From Toxorhynchites rutilus septentrionalis (taxonomy: Eukaryota; Arthropoda; Insecta; Diptera; Culicidae): a stretch of DNA of 64,000 bases. Position 1 is the stretch's first letter. Each line of letters starts with the position of its first letter. The notes beneath the pieces were generated by a model. The model did not search any database, was not told where the DNA came from, and worked only from the letters and a program-made list of their open reading frames with translations. Location of the stretch: assembly GCF_029784135.1 (NCBI RefSeq), contig NC_073746.1, forward strand, positions 70,906,542 through 70,970,541. The letters are read 5' to 3'. This document shows positions 40,701 to 46,485 of the stretch, one piece after another. The position numbers and the translations under genes are program-made.

Positions 40701-41435
40701 GATTACTACTACTCACTTGAAGACATGATTCAAGCGAGTAATGAGAAGATTCGAAAGTTGATATACGATTCTAAAATAGACATCATGAATGAAGTGATAA
40801 CAGGGAGTAGCAATAAGGATAGTTCTATTAGAACTGATAGTATGAATAATGAAAACGAAGAATGTAAGGAGATGGGACGGGGAGAACGATCTGTAGGTAG
40901 GATAGTTCCAAACGTTTCTGTGTCGGTGAATAAGTCAACTGCCAATATCGCTAGCACCAGCAATAGCAGTAGTAATAATAACAGCCAGTGCACAAGCAAC
41001 AGGGGCAGTCGAGATTCACCCTCGACGACACAGAACCTCAATTACCATCAGCCTTTGAAGAAGATTCACAAGCTTCACTTCGATTCCAGTACAAATCGTA
41101 TTCAACAGAGTACCAGTTTGCCGGAGATCTATTTCGATAGTTCGTCCTCCAGCTCCATCGGGGGCCCACCATCGAACGGTCTCAGCACCACCTCGAACAA
41201 ATCCTCCAACCAGTCGATTGTTCAGCAGCAAACCCTTTCATCTGCTTCTTCAACTGCCTCAAACGTGGCGGAACCCCCTCTTCCACTACTACCACCCAAA
41301 ACCACCTATCATCAGCCAAAAGTGCACGGTAAACATGTGATCCTTGCAGTGGAAAATAACGGCAAAGGAGGAAGCTCTTCTACGGCGGCAACACAGCCAA
41401 AATCCGAAGGCAGTGGAAGTTCCACAGCAGAATGA
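5678..41435 (+). CDS. LRR-Ig single-pass transmembrane receptor, five-exon gene
   Basis: Gene-level entry. Joining exons 5678-7740, 23240-23525, 23587-23727, 24535-24757 and 39877-41435 gives one frame of 4272 nt (about 1423 residues plus stop); every junction has GT/AG borders and matching phase. Order of parts: signal peptide (residues 1 to ~24), many leucine-rich repeats (~145-495), a cysteine-rich LRR C-terminal cap (~498-565), one Ig domain (~567-690), a membrane helix (~701-723), a basic cysteine-rich juxtamembrane stretch, a heptad-like coiled coil (~760-900) and a Ser/Asn-rich tail of ~500 residues. This is the layout of insect cell-surface LRR-Ig adhesion or signalling proteins (kekkon/LRIG-like in plan); no kinase domain is visible. 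The long coiled coil just inside the membrane differs from typical kekkons. The ligand is unknown. I do not recognise the exact orthologue, so no symbol is given. The exon joins are inferred from splice sites and phase, not from transcripts. Confidence 0.85.
7980..8290 (+). repeat. Repeat segment shared with the piggyBac-like MITE at 19 kb
   Basis: TTAATAACTCAACTG, AAAACGTTC, AATACAGCT and CACTTACACCCCTTTC occur here in the same order as in 19240-19600. Neither end shows clear termini, so this is probably a decayed copy of that element. Confidence 0.6.
8430..9029 (+). mobile_element. Helitron Rep/helicase relic, first part
   Basis: A frame with [34 protein letters not shown] and, after shifts, MVGDCTAT and KIVIRRRNN matches the region upstream of the Helitron-like N domain in insect Helitron Rep/helicase proteins. 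Stops and frameshifts show it is dead. The second part lies at 12577-13180, beyond two nested insertions. Neither Helitron terminus (5' TC or 3' hairpin-CTRR) was found. Confidence 0.65.
9038..11075 (+). mobile_element. I-clade non-LTR retrotransposon, 5'-truncated copy
   Basis: A 3' fragment of the element at 53859, starting inside the reverse transcriptase region (matching 56881 onward). An 8 bp target duplication ATAATTAC lies at 9030-9037 and 11076-11083. The open frame to 10556 holds the RNase H domain ([37 protein letters not shown]) and a [17 protein letters not shown] knuckle. About a dozen residue differences from the longer copy over ~500 residues show a recent common source. Severe 5' truncation is typical of target-primed reverse transcription. 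Confidence 0.93.
11089..12575. mobile_element. 1.5 kb foldback (long inverted repeat) element
   Basis: The ends read CAGC(C/A)NTTCCATG inward on both strands. Arms of about 500 bp (11089-11610 and 12055-12575) are imperfect inverted copies with shared landmarks such as CGTCAAAAGTGGTAGTTTTG and GATTCAGATGATCGA. Each arm also contains two direct copies of a subunit built around CCGATTYAGATGATCGA and ATCAAATTAAAGCCAA. No coding sequence. It sits 6 bp beyond the retrotransposon's target duplication, inside the Helitron relic. A single end also occurs at 48297. Confidence 0.85.
12577..13180 (+). mobile_element. Helitron Rep relic, second part (Helitron-like N domain)
   Basis: Frames read [19 protein letters not shown], then [52 protein letters not shown] and [17 protein letters not shown]. 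These match in order the Helitron-like N-terminal domain of Rep/helicase proteins (FVVDMYAKIE...RLRY, YIHLRDA, EWQKRGLPHAH). Stops and shifts break it. With 8430-9029 it forms one Helitron relic split by about 3.5 kb of later insertions. Confidence 0.75.
13194..14493 (+). mobile_element. ITmD37E (DD37E) transposon, complete ends
   Basis: Inverted ends AAGGGTGTGTCACATCAAAT lie at 13194 and, complemented, at 14493, with TA duplications at 13192-13193 and 14494-14495. The repeats extend about 48 bp. The 1300 bp length fits a full Tc1-like element. The encoded transposase has the DD37E spacing (see the pseudogene entry). The ITmD37E group is known chiefly from mosquitoes. Confidence 0.92.
13346..14368 (+). 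pseudogene. DD37E transposase with two frameshifts
   Basis: It starts [20 protein letters not shown] at 13346. An extra A near 13433 shifts the frame; reading goes on as [20 protein letters not shown], the second DNA-binding helix [19 protein letters not shown], then the catalytic parts [23 protein letters not shown] and [11 protein letters not shown]. Counting from the second Asp to the Glu gives 37 residues. A second shift in an A-rich run near 14270 cuts off the end; the other frame reads [20 protein letters not shown] and stops. The catalytic residues survive, but the two shifts make this copy inactive. Confidence 0.9.
14500..15098. other. AT-rich intron DNA, nothing recognised
   Basis: Between the ITmD37E element and the pogo relic no repeat ends or coding motifs were found. 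Confidence 0.45.
15102..16353 (+). mobile_element. pogo/Tigger-like DNA transposon relic
   Basis: Inverted ends AGTRACGTCTYGATTATATC occur at 15103 and, complemented, near 16352, flanked by TA at 15100-15101 and 16354-16355. Inside, [20 protein letters not shown] matches a CENP-B-type helix-turn-helix. Near 15780 the frames read [20 protein letters not shown], close to the (N)MTGTHKxPLLVIGKSxxPR motif of pogo/Tigger transposases, followed by [18 protein letters not shown]. Many stops and an internal loss show long decay. Confidence 0.75.
16356..17135. other. Intron DNA without recognised content
   Basis: No coding or repeat structure could be supported in this stretch. Confidence 0.4.
17138..17340. 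repeat. Short repeat with GTGCG/CGCAC inverted motifs
   Basis: TTTTTGTGCG and CGCACAAAAA motifs alternate (GTGCGAGGCATAGG, ACCGCACAAAAA, TTTTTGTGCGGTAG, GACCGCATAAAA), forming several small inverted repeats. This looks like a MITE or subterminal repeat remnant. No boundaries or target duplication were found. Confidence 0.4.
17750..18370. mobile_element. Scrambled ITmD37E relic, two halves in opposite orientation
   Basis: The minus strand of 17755-18125 encodes the catalytic half ([70 protein letters not shown]). The plus strand of 18175-18360 encodes the upstream DNA-binding half ([35 protein letters not shown]). The two halves point away from their normal order, so an inversion or a join of two copies has occurred. 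Both are close to the element at 13194. Confidence 0.8.
19019..19694. mobile_element. piggyBac-like MITE
   Basis: The left end CACTAGAACTACCG directly follows TTAA (19015-19018); the right end is the inverted CGGTAGAACTAGGT at 19681-19694, where TTAA has decayed to TATA. Just inside each end lies a GTCAATTTGAC palindrome (GTCAAATTGAC also occurs inside). There is no ORF. The TTAA site and CNCTAGAA-type end suggest piggyBac (inference). Confidence 0.6.
19307..19402. repeat. Long hairpin within the piggyBac-like MITE
   Basis: Two arms of about 45 bp, 19307-19352 and 19357-19402, are near-perfect inverted copies (AATCGATCAA, CACTTACACCCC, CCTCAT). The loop is only a few bases. Confidence 0.8.
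19808..19918 (+). mobile_element. tRNA-derived SINE, 5'-truncated copy 3
   Basis: It starts in the middle of the tRNA-like part (CCTCTCACGCTAAAGGTCAC) and keeps the B-box and tail (AATAATACAGAAATAC). The A-box is missing. It directly abuts the MITE at 19921. Confidence 0.7.
19921..20167. mobile_element. 247 bp MITE with ~48 bp TIRs and TA target site
   Basis: Inverted ends GATCAACATGTCAAAAGGGT occur at 19921 and, complemented, at 20167; the match runs about 48 bp with hardly any differences. TA lies on both sides (19919-19920, 20168-20169). No ORF. The TA target and size suggest a Tc1/mariner-derived MITE. Confidence 0.85.
20257..21292 (-). mobile_element. GTGTCCGAGACACG-family element, copy C (reverse)
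   Basis: The left end GACGTAGGACTTCGTC followed by AAGGGTGCCAAATCA is the complement of the right end of copies A and B. The right end ...CGGTCGTGTCTCGAAAACAACC is the complement of their left end. The interior differs from A and B and has no supported ORF, so this is a divergent family member. Confidence 0.6.
21815..22984. mobile_element. TAA/TTAA-flanked element with long subterminal repeats
   Basis: The ends GGCCCTTACACGA and, inverted, GGTCCCTTACACGA are flanked by TAA (21812-21814 and 22985-22987; TTAA on both sides if one base more is counted). CCTTACACGATNATT repeats again 90-100 bp inside each end. The interior (for example AATGATAATGGATTTTCAGG at 22430) is also found in the element at 48668. 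PIF/Harbinger-type is likely, piggyBac-type possible. No transposase is visible. Confidence 0.6.
23240..23525 (+). CDS. Receptor exon 2: transmembrane segment and start of coiled coil
   Basis: The reading begins [13 protein letters not shown] and runs into a ~23-residue hydrophobic helix ([20 protein letters not shown]), followed by basic RRIFIRFR and [11 protein letters not shown], which looks palmitoylation-prone (inference). The acceptor AG at 23238-23239 leaves one nucleotide that completes the AG carried over from exon 1. A nearby acceptor at 23199 has the wrong phase. The donor is GTAGCG at 23526 after YTQQ, phase 0. Charged heptad-like sequence starts before the donor. Confidence 0.8.
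23587..23727 (+). CDS. Receptor exon 3: coiled coil
   Basis: An exon of 47 codons that is phase 0 at both ends, bounded by CTTTTTCAG at 23586 and GTAAGT at 23728. It encodes [14 protein letters not shown] to [10 protein letters not shown], which continues the E/Q/R-rich helical repeat of exon 2 ([16 protein letters not shown]). The preceding intron is only 61 bp. Confidence 0.88.
23728..24534 (+). other. Receptor intron 3, nothing recognised
   Basis: This 807 bp intron between exons 3 and 4 shows no repeat ends or coding motifs beyond its splice sites. Confidence 0.5.
24535..24757 (+). CDS. Receptor exon 4: end of coiled coil
   Basis: The acceptor is TTATTACAG at 24534 and the donor GTAGGT at 24758, leaving one nucleotide over (phase 1). 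It encodes [18 protein letters not shown] through [21 protein letters not shown]. The QLNWVRENY and LREGYKYQQ motifs repeat the pattern of exons 2 and 3, then turn acidic. High GC third positions set it apart from the flanking intron. Confidence 0.88.
24758..27890. other. Start of receptor intron 4, no supported feature
   Basis: AT-rich intron sequence. A basic open frame at 25568-25891 ([15 protein letters not shown]) has no recognised motif and is not called as a gene. Confidence 0.45.
27898..29376 (+). mobile_element. hAT-like element relic with TIR-like ends
   Basis: The left end GTAAACTGACCAGACGTCCC and the right end, inverted, GTAAAGTGACCAGATGGTC share the TGACCAGA(C/T)G start seen in many hAT elements, and GTCCCGCG motifs lie inside both. 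Near 29150-29240 a frame reads [15 protein letters not shown], which resembles the C-terminal hAT dimerisation motif (NASVERVFS). A DD37E relic lies inside on the minus strand. Most of the hAT coding sequence is gone. Confidence 0.55.
28140..28930 (-). pseudogene. DD37E (ITmD37E-like) transposase relic
   Basis: On the minus strand, frames read [20 protein letters not shown] (helix-turn-helix side), [23 protein letters not shown] and, after a shift, [16 protein letters not shown]. The DE-T-Y, second-D and final-E motifs of DD37E transposases can be aligned, with N at the second Asp position and 37 residues to the Glu. Several stops and shifts occur. It is nested inside the hAT-like element. 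Confidence 0.65.
29440..29990 (-). pseudogene. hAT transposase relic, minus strand
   Basis: The minus-strand frame 29482-29790 reads [35 protein letters not shown] and [12 protein letters not shown]. This resembles the core of ZBED/hAT transposases (STKA...NVLG, NPFSLI.DESTDxSSVKxL). The catalytic DESTD is degraded to VHVDQ. It lies outside the TIRs of the + strand hAT relic and is a separate copy. Confidence 0.55.
30636..30715 (+). repeat. Fragment related to the 11 kb foldback element
   Basis: TCTCGGGACCAA, TTTTTTATAT and GAAAGCTGAGGTTTTTTTTC match the order of motifs at 11435-11510 in the foldback element. Confidence 0.6.
30848..32125. mobile_element. 1.3 kb foldback element (long inverted repeat)
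   Basis: The arms 30848-31338 and 31473-32125 are inverted copies with shared blocks such as GTGTGTATTCCGTTTGGGTT, TCATGCAGAAAATTTAAAA, GAGATTGA and TCATGTTCATGAAATTTTAT. A spacer of about 135 bp separates them. The right arm has about 190 extra bases (31885-32078) that are absent from the left arm. No ORF and no clear target duplication. Confidence 0.82.
32130..35580. other. Intron DNA with a TG microsatellite
   Basis: A TG/TATG-rich microsatellite lies at 33325-33349 and further TGTG runs at 33680-33840. Nothing else is recognised in this 3.4 kb stretch; the open frames look like chance. Confidence 0.5.
35591..36359. mobile_element. 769 bp palindromic MITE with 8 bp target duplication
   Basis: The ends TAGGGTGGCA and, inverted, TAGGGTGGCAG are flanked by ATGAAAGT at 35583-35590 and 36360-36367. 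Nearly the whole element folds back on itself (shared blocks: ACCTGTGCAAAGTTTCAG, TCGGATATGATTTAGGGGTG, TTTCGATGCCAAATG). An internal direct duplication of the arm is also present. An 8 bp duplication points to the hAT or P superfamily (inference). No ORF. Confidence 0.9.
36370..37425. other. Intron DNA, nothing recognised
   Basis: No repeat termini or protein motifs could be supported. Confidence 0.4.
37430..37930 (-). pseudogene. I-clade retrotransposon ORF1 (gag) relic
   Basis: On the minus strand a frame reads [20 protein letters not shown] then [14 protein letters not shown]. This aligns with RLPVRLFVPRVMKCNKCMQL and GHTAAYCCNKK in ORF1 of the element at 53859. The first zinc knuckle is partly kept; later knuckles are shifted and broken. 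It is an older, divergent relative in the opposite orientation. Confidence 0.75.
38047..39056 (+). mobile_element. DD41D (rosa-like) mariner element, 5'-truncated
   Basis: An open frame of ~298 residues (38047-38943) includes a helix-turn-helix ([20 protein letters not shown]), [25 protein letters not shown] and [11 protein letters not shown]. The spacing from the second to the third Asp counts to 41, which fits the DD41D group (rosa type) of Tc1/mariner. The sequence between the helix-turn-helix and the first Asp is shorter than usual (about 20 residues missing). The 3' end GCTGCCGCACCCTGTA has no partner upstream, so the left TIR and the true N-terminus are lost. The ORF is open but probably inactive. 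Confidence 0.82.
39060..39530 (+). other. Coding-like debris with coiled-coil pattern
   Basis: Around 39150-39230 one frame reads [20 protein letters not shown], then is broken by many stops. The purine-rich composition resembles a decayed gag or host coding exon. I cannot assign a family. Confidence 0.3.
39877..41435 (+). CDS. Receptor exon 5: cytoplasmic low-complexity tail and stop
   Basis: The acceptor CTTCATTTTAG ends at 39876. The first two bases complete the codon begun in exon 4 and give Gly, reading ...[22 protein letters not shown]. About 519 codons follow: an Ala/Leu-rich helix, proline-containing stretches ([11 protein letters not shown]), a basic NRKHKRKRN patch, then Ser/Asn/Thr- and Gln-rich low complexity, ending [11 protein letters not shown]. 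The open frame upstream to 39678 has no donor partner and reads like intron, so it is left out. AATAAA motifs at 41506-41511 and 41580-41585 are candidate polyadenylation signals. Confidence 0.85.
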
Positions 41436-42880
41436 AATTTCCATCACAAGTTGCGAAGATGGTTTTACCGGATCAATCCGAACTCCACTACAACTACAAG
41501 TATTTAATAAAACTGAAAAAATCTAAAGCCTTGAGGGGAGGGGCACCGTTTATGTAAGATTTAACAACACTCGTGGTTGAATAAAGTTTGCCCGATTCAG
41601 CTGTTATTGTCATAAGCATCTAACCTTTGCTTCAATAGTTTTTTTTTTGTACATAACATTCTCGAACTTTTTTTTTCCACGTTTTACTGTTGAACATTGG
41701 AATCGAAAAGTCATTTTATATATCAAATGGGTTTTAGGAAAGTTTAGAGAATAACGTTGGTTGATATGTGGATAAGTAGTTCTGAATATATTTTATAACG
41801 ACTTTCTCTGTTTGCATTAGTATTTCATTCAATAGTGGTATTTAAACGAACCACTCAAAGAAGGATCGCATTGCGACTTGAGTCTTGTCTGATGACATGT
41901 AGAAGTAATTCCAATTCACTTTAAAAATACAGCACAGAAAATAACCTCTTTTAAAAATTTCGAGCCATTAAAAATATCAGTTGAATCATTACAAAATATT
42001 GTTGACGAGGCAAATGAAAACTAGTGGAATGTAGTAACTAGAAGTGGGAAGGGAGTTTATTGATGATATAGGTTGCACTCCAAGCTACAATTTCCATACA
42101 TCATACCTAGCCCGCTAAATTGGTACATCTATTTTATTCCGCTGGAGAAGCTTGCGGACATTGTGAAATTTACGTGATAGACGAGCTGTGGGGGAGCAGA
42201 AATTTTAAACAGAGAAGAGTAATTGCAGTTGTTTATTAAACACACAATTTATATATTAACACAGGAAAAACGGATGTCATACACAAACAGTTACACGTAA
42301 TTACGTACGTACATTACTTCAAGCTCTAAAAAACAAGTGTTACATAATAAACGATAATCTATACTTCTAATATATTGTGTATGAGACCGACGAAAAAAAA
42401 GAGCAGAGAGATAAAGAAAAAAAGAGAATATGTAGAAACTTCAATTATAGAACGTTTTAAATGATCGCAAACAAAAACAGAGCAGTCAAAACTGATAATA
42501 ACGGAAGCTAATATAGGAAACTAATGAAAAACAAAACAAAAAAATACAATAAATAATTCCGTTTGACATGGAATCTAGAAGACAGAGCAAAATATATCTA
42601 ATAGAATTATCTTAATCATTAATGTGATGTGTCACTTTTTGTAGAACAACAAAAGAACATCCCGAATTGTCTCAACAAACCGGGGAGGTGGGAGTAATAC
42701 GGACATGTTGAGAATAACTTCAATTATATCTTTGGAAACTCCTGCTTTCCAAAACCTCAATGCAGTTTCATACAATTCAATATACTGTTTTTCGAATTAA
42801 TCCGCCAAATGTTTTACAAAAAAAGGGTTTTCAATGTTTTTACTGAAATTAAAACAGACCGAAAAGTAGAAAAAAGTTAT
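41436..42880 (+). other. Receptor 3' UTR and AT-rich intergenic DNA
   Basis: Two early AATAAA motifs lie within 150 bp of the stop, and further A-rich runs follow. No coding sequence or recognisable repeat is seen until the GTGTCC-family element starts near 42881. How far the UTR runs cannot be told from sequence alone. Confidence 0.5.
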
Positions 42881-44204
42881 AGGAGGTTATGTCCGAGACA
42901 CGACCGCATTGTTGACGTAGAACTATGCTGTAGTTTGATTCAAGTCGATTGTTTATAATTGTAAATATTATTTTATAATGCTACGAAAATTTAGAAATAA
43001 CCATTCTTTAGTTTTCATTCATTGAGTTTGTTCGTCCTGAAATAATTTTTATTTCGTGAAATCATTTGACGATTATTGTTCGATGATTCATTCTTGTCCT
43101 CGCAGAACAATACATGCTCGAGAAAAGTGCAGTTATCATCCTTAGTGGAGAAAGTTTTGCTACTGGCAAGAGAAACCAAATCACATACAAAACTCCAGAA
43201 CGACATTTACTTTCTTGGTGACTAAATAAACGAAATAAACTCTTTCTGTTAATCTCAATAACCTCGAAAAGAGTAGCACTGCTTCATTATGATCAAGATT
43301 AGCGCAAATGCAATCCTAGTTGAAGGAAGTTTTGCAACTGTCACGCGAACCCAAATAAATTAATAACTTATTATAACTTATTGAATAACTTGGTATTCCC
43401 CAAATAATTTTTTGGTGCACAACCTTAACACCTGCTTCACCATAGCGTCAGTTCAATGCATTGGATGCAATGTCAAAGGCACCAATGAAGCCTTTATGAT
43501 GACGGAAAACAAACAATGTCAACTGCTTGGAGAAAGGCTGAATATTTGCCTCAGCAGAGATTCATTACTAATATCCAAGCGCAAATATTTCCCTCCCGCT
43601 ATCTCCTCTCGTTGTCGCCACGTTAGAATCGACATGTTCACCCGCAGCGCAACACGTTAAAACGCACGCATGTACGCACACAAATATCCATATATCGATA
43701 AAATATACACACACTTATCTCCGTTTTCCACTCTTCTCAACAGAAGCTCTTTTTGTTAATATTGCCGCTCCAGATCAGCTTAGCTGTCATCCTTTGTGGA
43801 GAGAGTTTTGCTACCGTCATGCGAAACCAAATCACAGACAAAATTCCAGAACATTCTTGGTGAGCTGACGATAGCCTAGCTTGACGATTCCCCACATAAT
43901 TGTGTAGTTCAGAACCTTAATGCAATGCCGTCAGTTTGATGCAATGATCAGTCAGTAATTTGGTCGCGTCCGCAGCTCAATCCGAAACTAAGACATGTGA
44001 GACTTTAAACTTATTCAGTTCATTCGTCTCTAACCTTCAAAAAGGCCCTTGGAAAACTTTACTTTTTCCTCGTATTACTCTTCCACCCCCTTTGCTTTGA
44101 GAAAAGCATTCAATCCTTCACCGTCCAGCTCGCCCAGCAACGATGTTATTCAGTCGGTGTCCTCACGAAGAATGAAAGTTTGCCTCAGCGAGATCCACTG
44201 TTTA

Positions 44205-44363
44205 GGCGTCGTGCACAAATTACGTAACGCTAAAAATCCGGATTTTGGACCCCCTCCCCCCCATGTAACGCAATTTCCTATCTCTAATACACAGAAAGTA
44301 ACGCAACCTCGACCCTCCTCCCCCCCCCCCCTTTATAGTGTTACGTAATTTGTGCACGACGCA
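44205..44363. mobile_element. 159 bp MITE with TTA target site
   Basis: The inverted ends GCGTCGTGCACAAATTACGT are flanked by TTA (44202-44204 and 44364-44366). The C-rich centre holds long C runs. Copy A lacks this insert between its matching blocks near 4030, which supports the boundaries. The TTA target suggests PIF/Harbinger. Confidence 0.82.
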
Positions 44364-44430
44364 TTATACTCTAGGCAGATATTCATTCCCCTTCGTTCTT
44401 CTTCTTTTCCTTCGTTCACGGAGACTTTAA

Positions 44431-45303
44431 TGTGCGATTCACATAGCACGTTACGGAGAAGAACGTCTACGCTCCGTCAACGTCTCCACCAATTCACACA
44501 TGCAGTCAATGCTTCCACCAGCACCGTCACGTCAAATGCCAAACGAATGATTTATTTAATTTTATTCATGGTGTCGCCACCTACAACAATTTTAAATTGC
44601 AATGCCCTCTTTCAAATCAGCATGCCTAGAATCAGTTCTAAATTTTGAAAAATTCAATGAGAATAATTGAATTCAATTATTTAAATGCTTAAACCCCGTA
44701 GTCCGACCCTTATACAATAATAATAATAAATAGAATAATTCTTTCAACTAGTCGCGAATGATTTTCACTCAGAAATTTGGAGCTAAGAGATATGTTAGCA
44801 TAAAAAATACAGTAAGTTACTTATAAAGCGATATGCTGAGGCACCACTCAGTGTCGCATTGGAGTCGGTTTTGACCAGTAATTGGACATTTGCGACTGGG
44901 GGCGACTTTCAATGTGGGGCCATAATTTGGGCCCCGAACTCAATGTTTACAAAAATGTCCAACTAGAGGTAAAAATGTCTAATTAAACGTGTTGCATCAC
45001 AGATCTGTTCAATTAGCTTAGTGTCGATGTAGATGTAAATTACTGTATAACCAAATCAAAACAAAAGCCGAGACACAAAGCCCAGACAAAAACCAAACAA
45101 GCCGTCCGTCTCCGTCAATTATTCTTTTCTACAAACCCTGCCGGTCGTTTTCGTTGAACGTATGCTGACGGGTCGTTACGTTGCTGGTGTATGTGAATGT
45201 TTTCATGAGAATTTCATGGTAGAATCATTGACGTATCGTGACGTGACGGGACGTGAACGTGACGGGACGTGAACGTGACGTGTATGTTGTATGTGAATCG
45301 CAC
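44431..45303. mobile_element. 873 bp MITE with TTAA target site
   Basis: The inverted ends (T)GTGCGATTCACAT are flanked by TTAA at 44427-44430 and 45304-45307. Copy A has a single, uninterrupted CGGAGACTTAAATC at about 4091-4104, the empty-site form. The interior has no ORF and carries a short tandem repeat near its right end. The TTAA target suggests piggyBac. Confidence 0.85.
45238..45285. repeat. Short tandem repeat GTGACGGGACGTGAAC
   Basis: About three copies of a 16 bp unit with the core GTGACGGGACGTGAAC, just inside the right end of the TTAA MITE. Confidence 0.85.
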
Positions 45304-45639
45304 TTAAGTCTTACGATTTCCCCTTCGTTGCTCGTCGATAAGTTGTCCGATATCGACAGCTCTGTTCAGGAAAGCACACAAATGGGCAGCACAAATGTAT
45401 GGGAAAATGGAAACGCTTATAGTTTTCATGAATTTTAATTATTTACACACCATGGGATTGTAATGCATAGCATATCAAACAAATCTTAAGGAATTTCCGA
45501 TTTATTTGGTATGTAAATCACCAAAATCCGTTCGCGGCAAAAATAGTTATTAACGTTAACTTTATTTCATAAAAACGTGACCTGTTTTCTGATTTGGCAC
45601 CCTTAATGAAAGACGTAGTTCTACGTCAAAAAAAATCGA

Positions 45640-46310
45640 TGCGGGAATAATGGACATATAGTGGGGGGAATATGGACAGGTTTGTAATATACGAAACATA
45701 GAGGTTTATCGCTCTCAACGTTTGTGTGTCCAGCAACTGATGTAGCACAAACATAGAAAGCGATCGAAAAAAAAAGTTGAATGTTCTTTCCGTCACTTTC
45801 CATTATGTATTGGATGTGATCCCAACACATCACTGTTCATTTCGCTCCATCAGTACAATTTTTTCTAATAATTTAAATTTTCCATTCACACATCAATTTA
45901 ATTTGCTGTAAACAGTATTATAAACGGTCGACATTTTTGATAACCATCGATGATGACACAACACATACGCCTCCATAAATAGTCATACGATGGTATCCAC
46001 TAGCAAAACTGGCCGTACATACCTAATATCGCTTCTCTGTTAACTCACAAACTGAAATATAACCATCAGTAAACTGTATTTTGATATAAAACTCCTCAAA
46101 ATGCTTAATATTCAACAATTCAACTTTTGATCAGTATTCATTGTCTTAGGGTTATTTGAATATTATAAAATAACATGTAGAACGGGTTCTTATTAACAAA
46201 AATTTGAAATTCGAAATATAACTATACTTATCAACCACCTGTCCATATTACCCCCACTGTCCGTATTATCCGCACTTCCCCTTTTACATCACTTATGTCA
46301 AAGAAGAAAT
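45640..46310. other. AT-rich intergenic DNA
   Basis: No repeat ends or coding motifs were recognised. Confidence 0.4.
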
Positions 46311-46317
46311 TAATTGG

Positions 46318-46385
46318 AAAAAAATGATGGGTTATATCTATCATATAACCGCAAGGTTGACATGGGACTACCGTTGGCTTTGTTG
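46318..46385 (+). repeat. Terminal fragment of the tandem-unit element
   Basis: GGGTTATATCTATCATATAA followed by CCGCAAGGTTGACATGGGAC matches the left end of the elements at 46486 and 59700. Confidence 0.75.
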
Positions 46386-46485
46386 TTTTGTATTGAGAAA
46401 ATTTGCTGAAAAAGTTAATTTTTCGGACAACCCTAAAATGTAAGTGGTCACCCTAATGAAAAAAAAATGGGTGGGTTATATCTGT

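Larger units (their letters stand above)
42881..45627 (+). mobile_element. GTGTCCGAGACACG-family element, copy B, with nested MITEs
   Basis: Ends as in copy A: AGGAGGTTATGTCCGAGACA at the left and GACGTAGTTCTACGTC at the right. The interior repeats blocks of copy A (TTAGCTGTCATCCTT, GTGTAGTTCAGAACC, TTTGCCTCAGC, GTTCACGGAGACTT). A second, related version of these blocks in 43200-43660 suggests internal duplication. Two MITEs lie inside at 44205 and 44431. No supported ORF. Confidence 0.75.

Noticed and set aside
44049..44348. A 99-codon plus-strand frame
   Set aside because: It spans the 159 bp MITE and its C runs, and has no independent support.
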